13,776 bases of DNA from WRIS01 sp031549175 (GTDB taxonomy: Bacteria; Actinomycetota; Coriobacteriia; Coriobacteriales; Eggerthellaceae), in NCBI GenBank assembly GCA_031549175.1, contig JAVBQH010000151.1, positions 1 through 13,776 of the forward strand, in the 5' to 3' direction. The position numbers were made by a program, and so were the translations under genes. A model generated the notes under the pieces. The model was not told the DNA's origin. It made no database searches and worked only from the letters and a program-made list of their open reading frames with translations. Each line of letters starts with the position of its first letter. Position 1 is the first letter of the stretch. Positions 13,718 to 13,776 of the stretch are shown in pieces.

Positions 13718-13776
13718 GGCCCCCCCCCCACCCCCAAGAAAGAAGGTTTTTGAGACCAGGCCCACCGGAGAATAAG
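13718..13776 (+). other. C-homopolymer tract and possible ribosome binding site of the next gene
   Basis: Ten consecutive C (13720-13729), an A and five more C (13731-13735) follow copy E. The last bases, GGAGAATAAG (13767-13776), could be a ribosome binding site for a gene starting just beyond the window edge. No coding sequence can be supported here. Confidence 0.3.

Noticed and set aside
13541..13753. Small plus-strand open frame across palindromes D and E
   Set aside because: It starts inside the HdrB-like gene in another frame and is mostly translation of the palindromes and the C run.
1..13776. CRISPR array, tRNA or rRNA genes, complete insertion sequence
   Set aside because: No regularly spaced repeats, cloverleaf-like sequence, rRNA sequence or transposase was seen; the palindromic repeats are irregularly placed and contain no gene.

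Overview
The window is high-GC, gene-dense bacterial DNA. It most resembles the Coriobacteriia, probably the Eggerthellaceae. That is an inference from gene content (a Mo-bisPGD oxidoreductase operon with ferredoxin and NrfD subunits, a PocR-type sensor, an ArsS-type radical SAM gene), GC-rich third codon positions and short GGGAC/GTCCC palindromes; no rRNA or species marker is present. There is no CRISPR array, complete insertion sequence, tRNA or rRNA that I can see.

Layout. (1) 1-472: 3' end of an EF-G family translation factor, followed by a terminator and a roughly 500-base gap with several hairpins. (2) 977-3211: a PocR / PAS-like / degenerate GGDEF / intact EAL protein, probably a ligand-controlled c-di-GMP phosphodiesterase. 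It converges on (3) 3259-5718 (minus strand), a cytoplasmic family 3 glycoside hydrolase. (4) 5957-7263: a translationally coupled pair, a carboxymuconolactone-decarboxylase/AhpD-like protein and an ArsS-type radical SAM protein, divergent from the glycosidase and without an arsM in view. (5) 7364-8161 (minus strand): a PhnP-like metallo-beta-lactamase-fold hydrolase. (6) 8462-13611: a four-gene block on the plus strand, namely a molybdopterin oxidoreductase of the acetylene hydratase/transhydroxylase-like branch without a Tat signal, a four-cluster ferredoxin subunit, an NrfD-type membrane subunit and an HdrB-like protein with two complete CCG cysteine motifs.

The block at 8462-13611 reads as one redox system. 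The molybdenum subunit would act on an unknown substrate on the cytoplasmic side. Electrons would pass through four [4Fe-4S] clusters to or from a quinone-interacting NrfD subunit, and the HdrB-like protein may link this to thiol/disulfide chemistry. Its most unusual feature is a C-terminal tail of eight tandem octapeptides (residues 790-853 of the molybdenum subunit), similar in pattern to eukaryotic OCRE repeats.

A second theme is a family of short palindromes with a GGGAC/GTCCC-type core. Five copies lie at 5821, 7300, 13163, 13622 and 13691. Four are intergenic; the fifth is a perfect 33-bp palindrome lying in frame inside the HdrB-like gene, where it encodes REKGTVPFSR.
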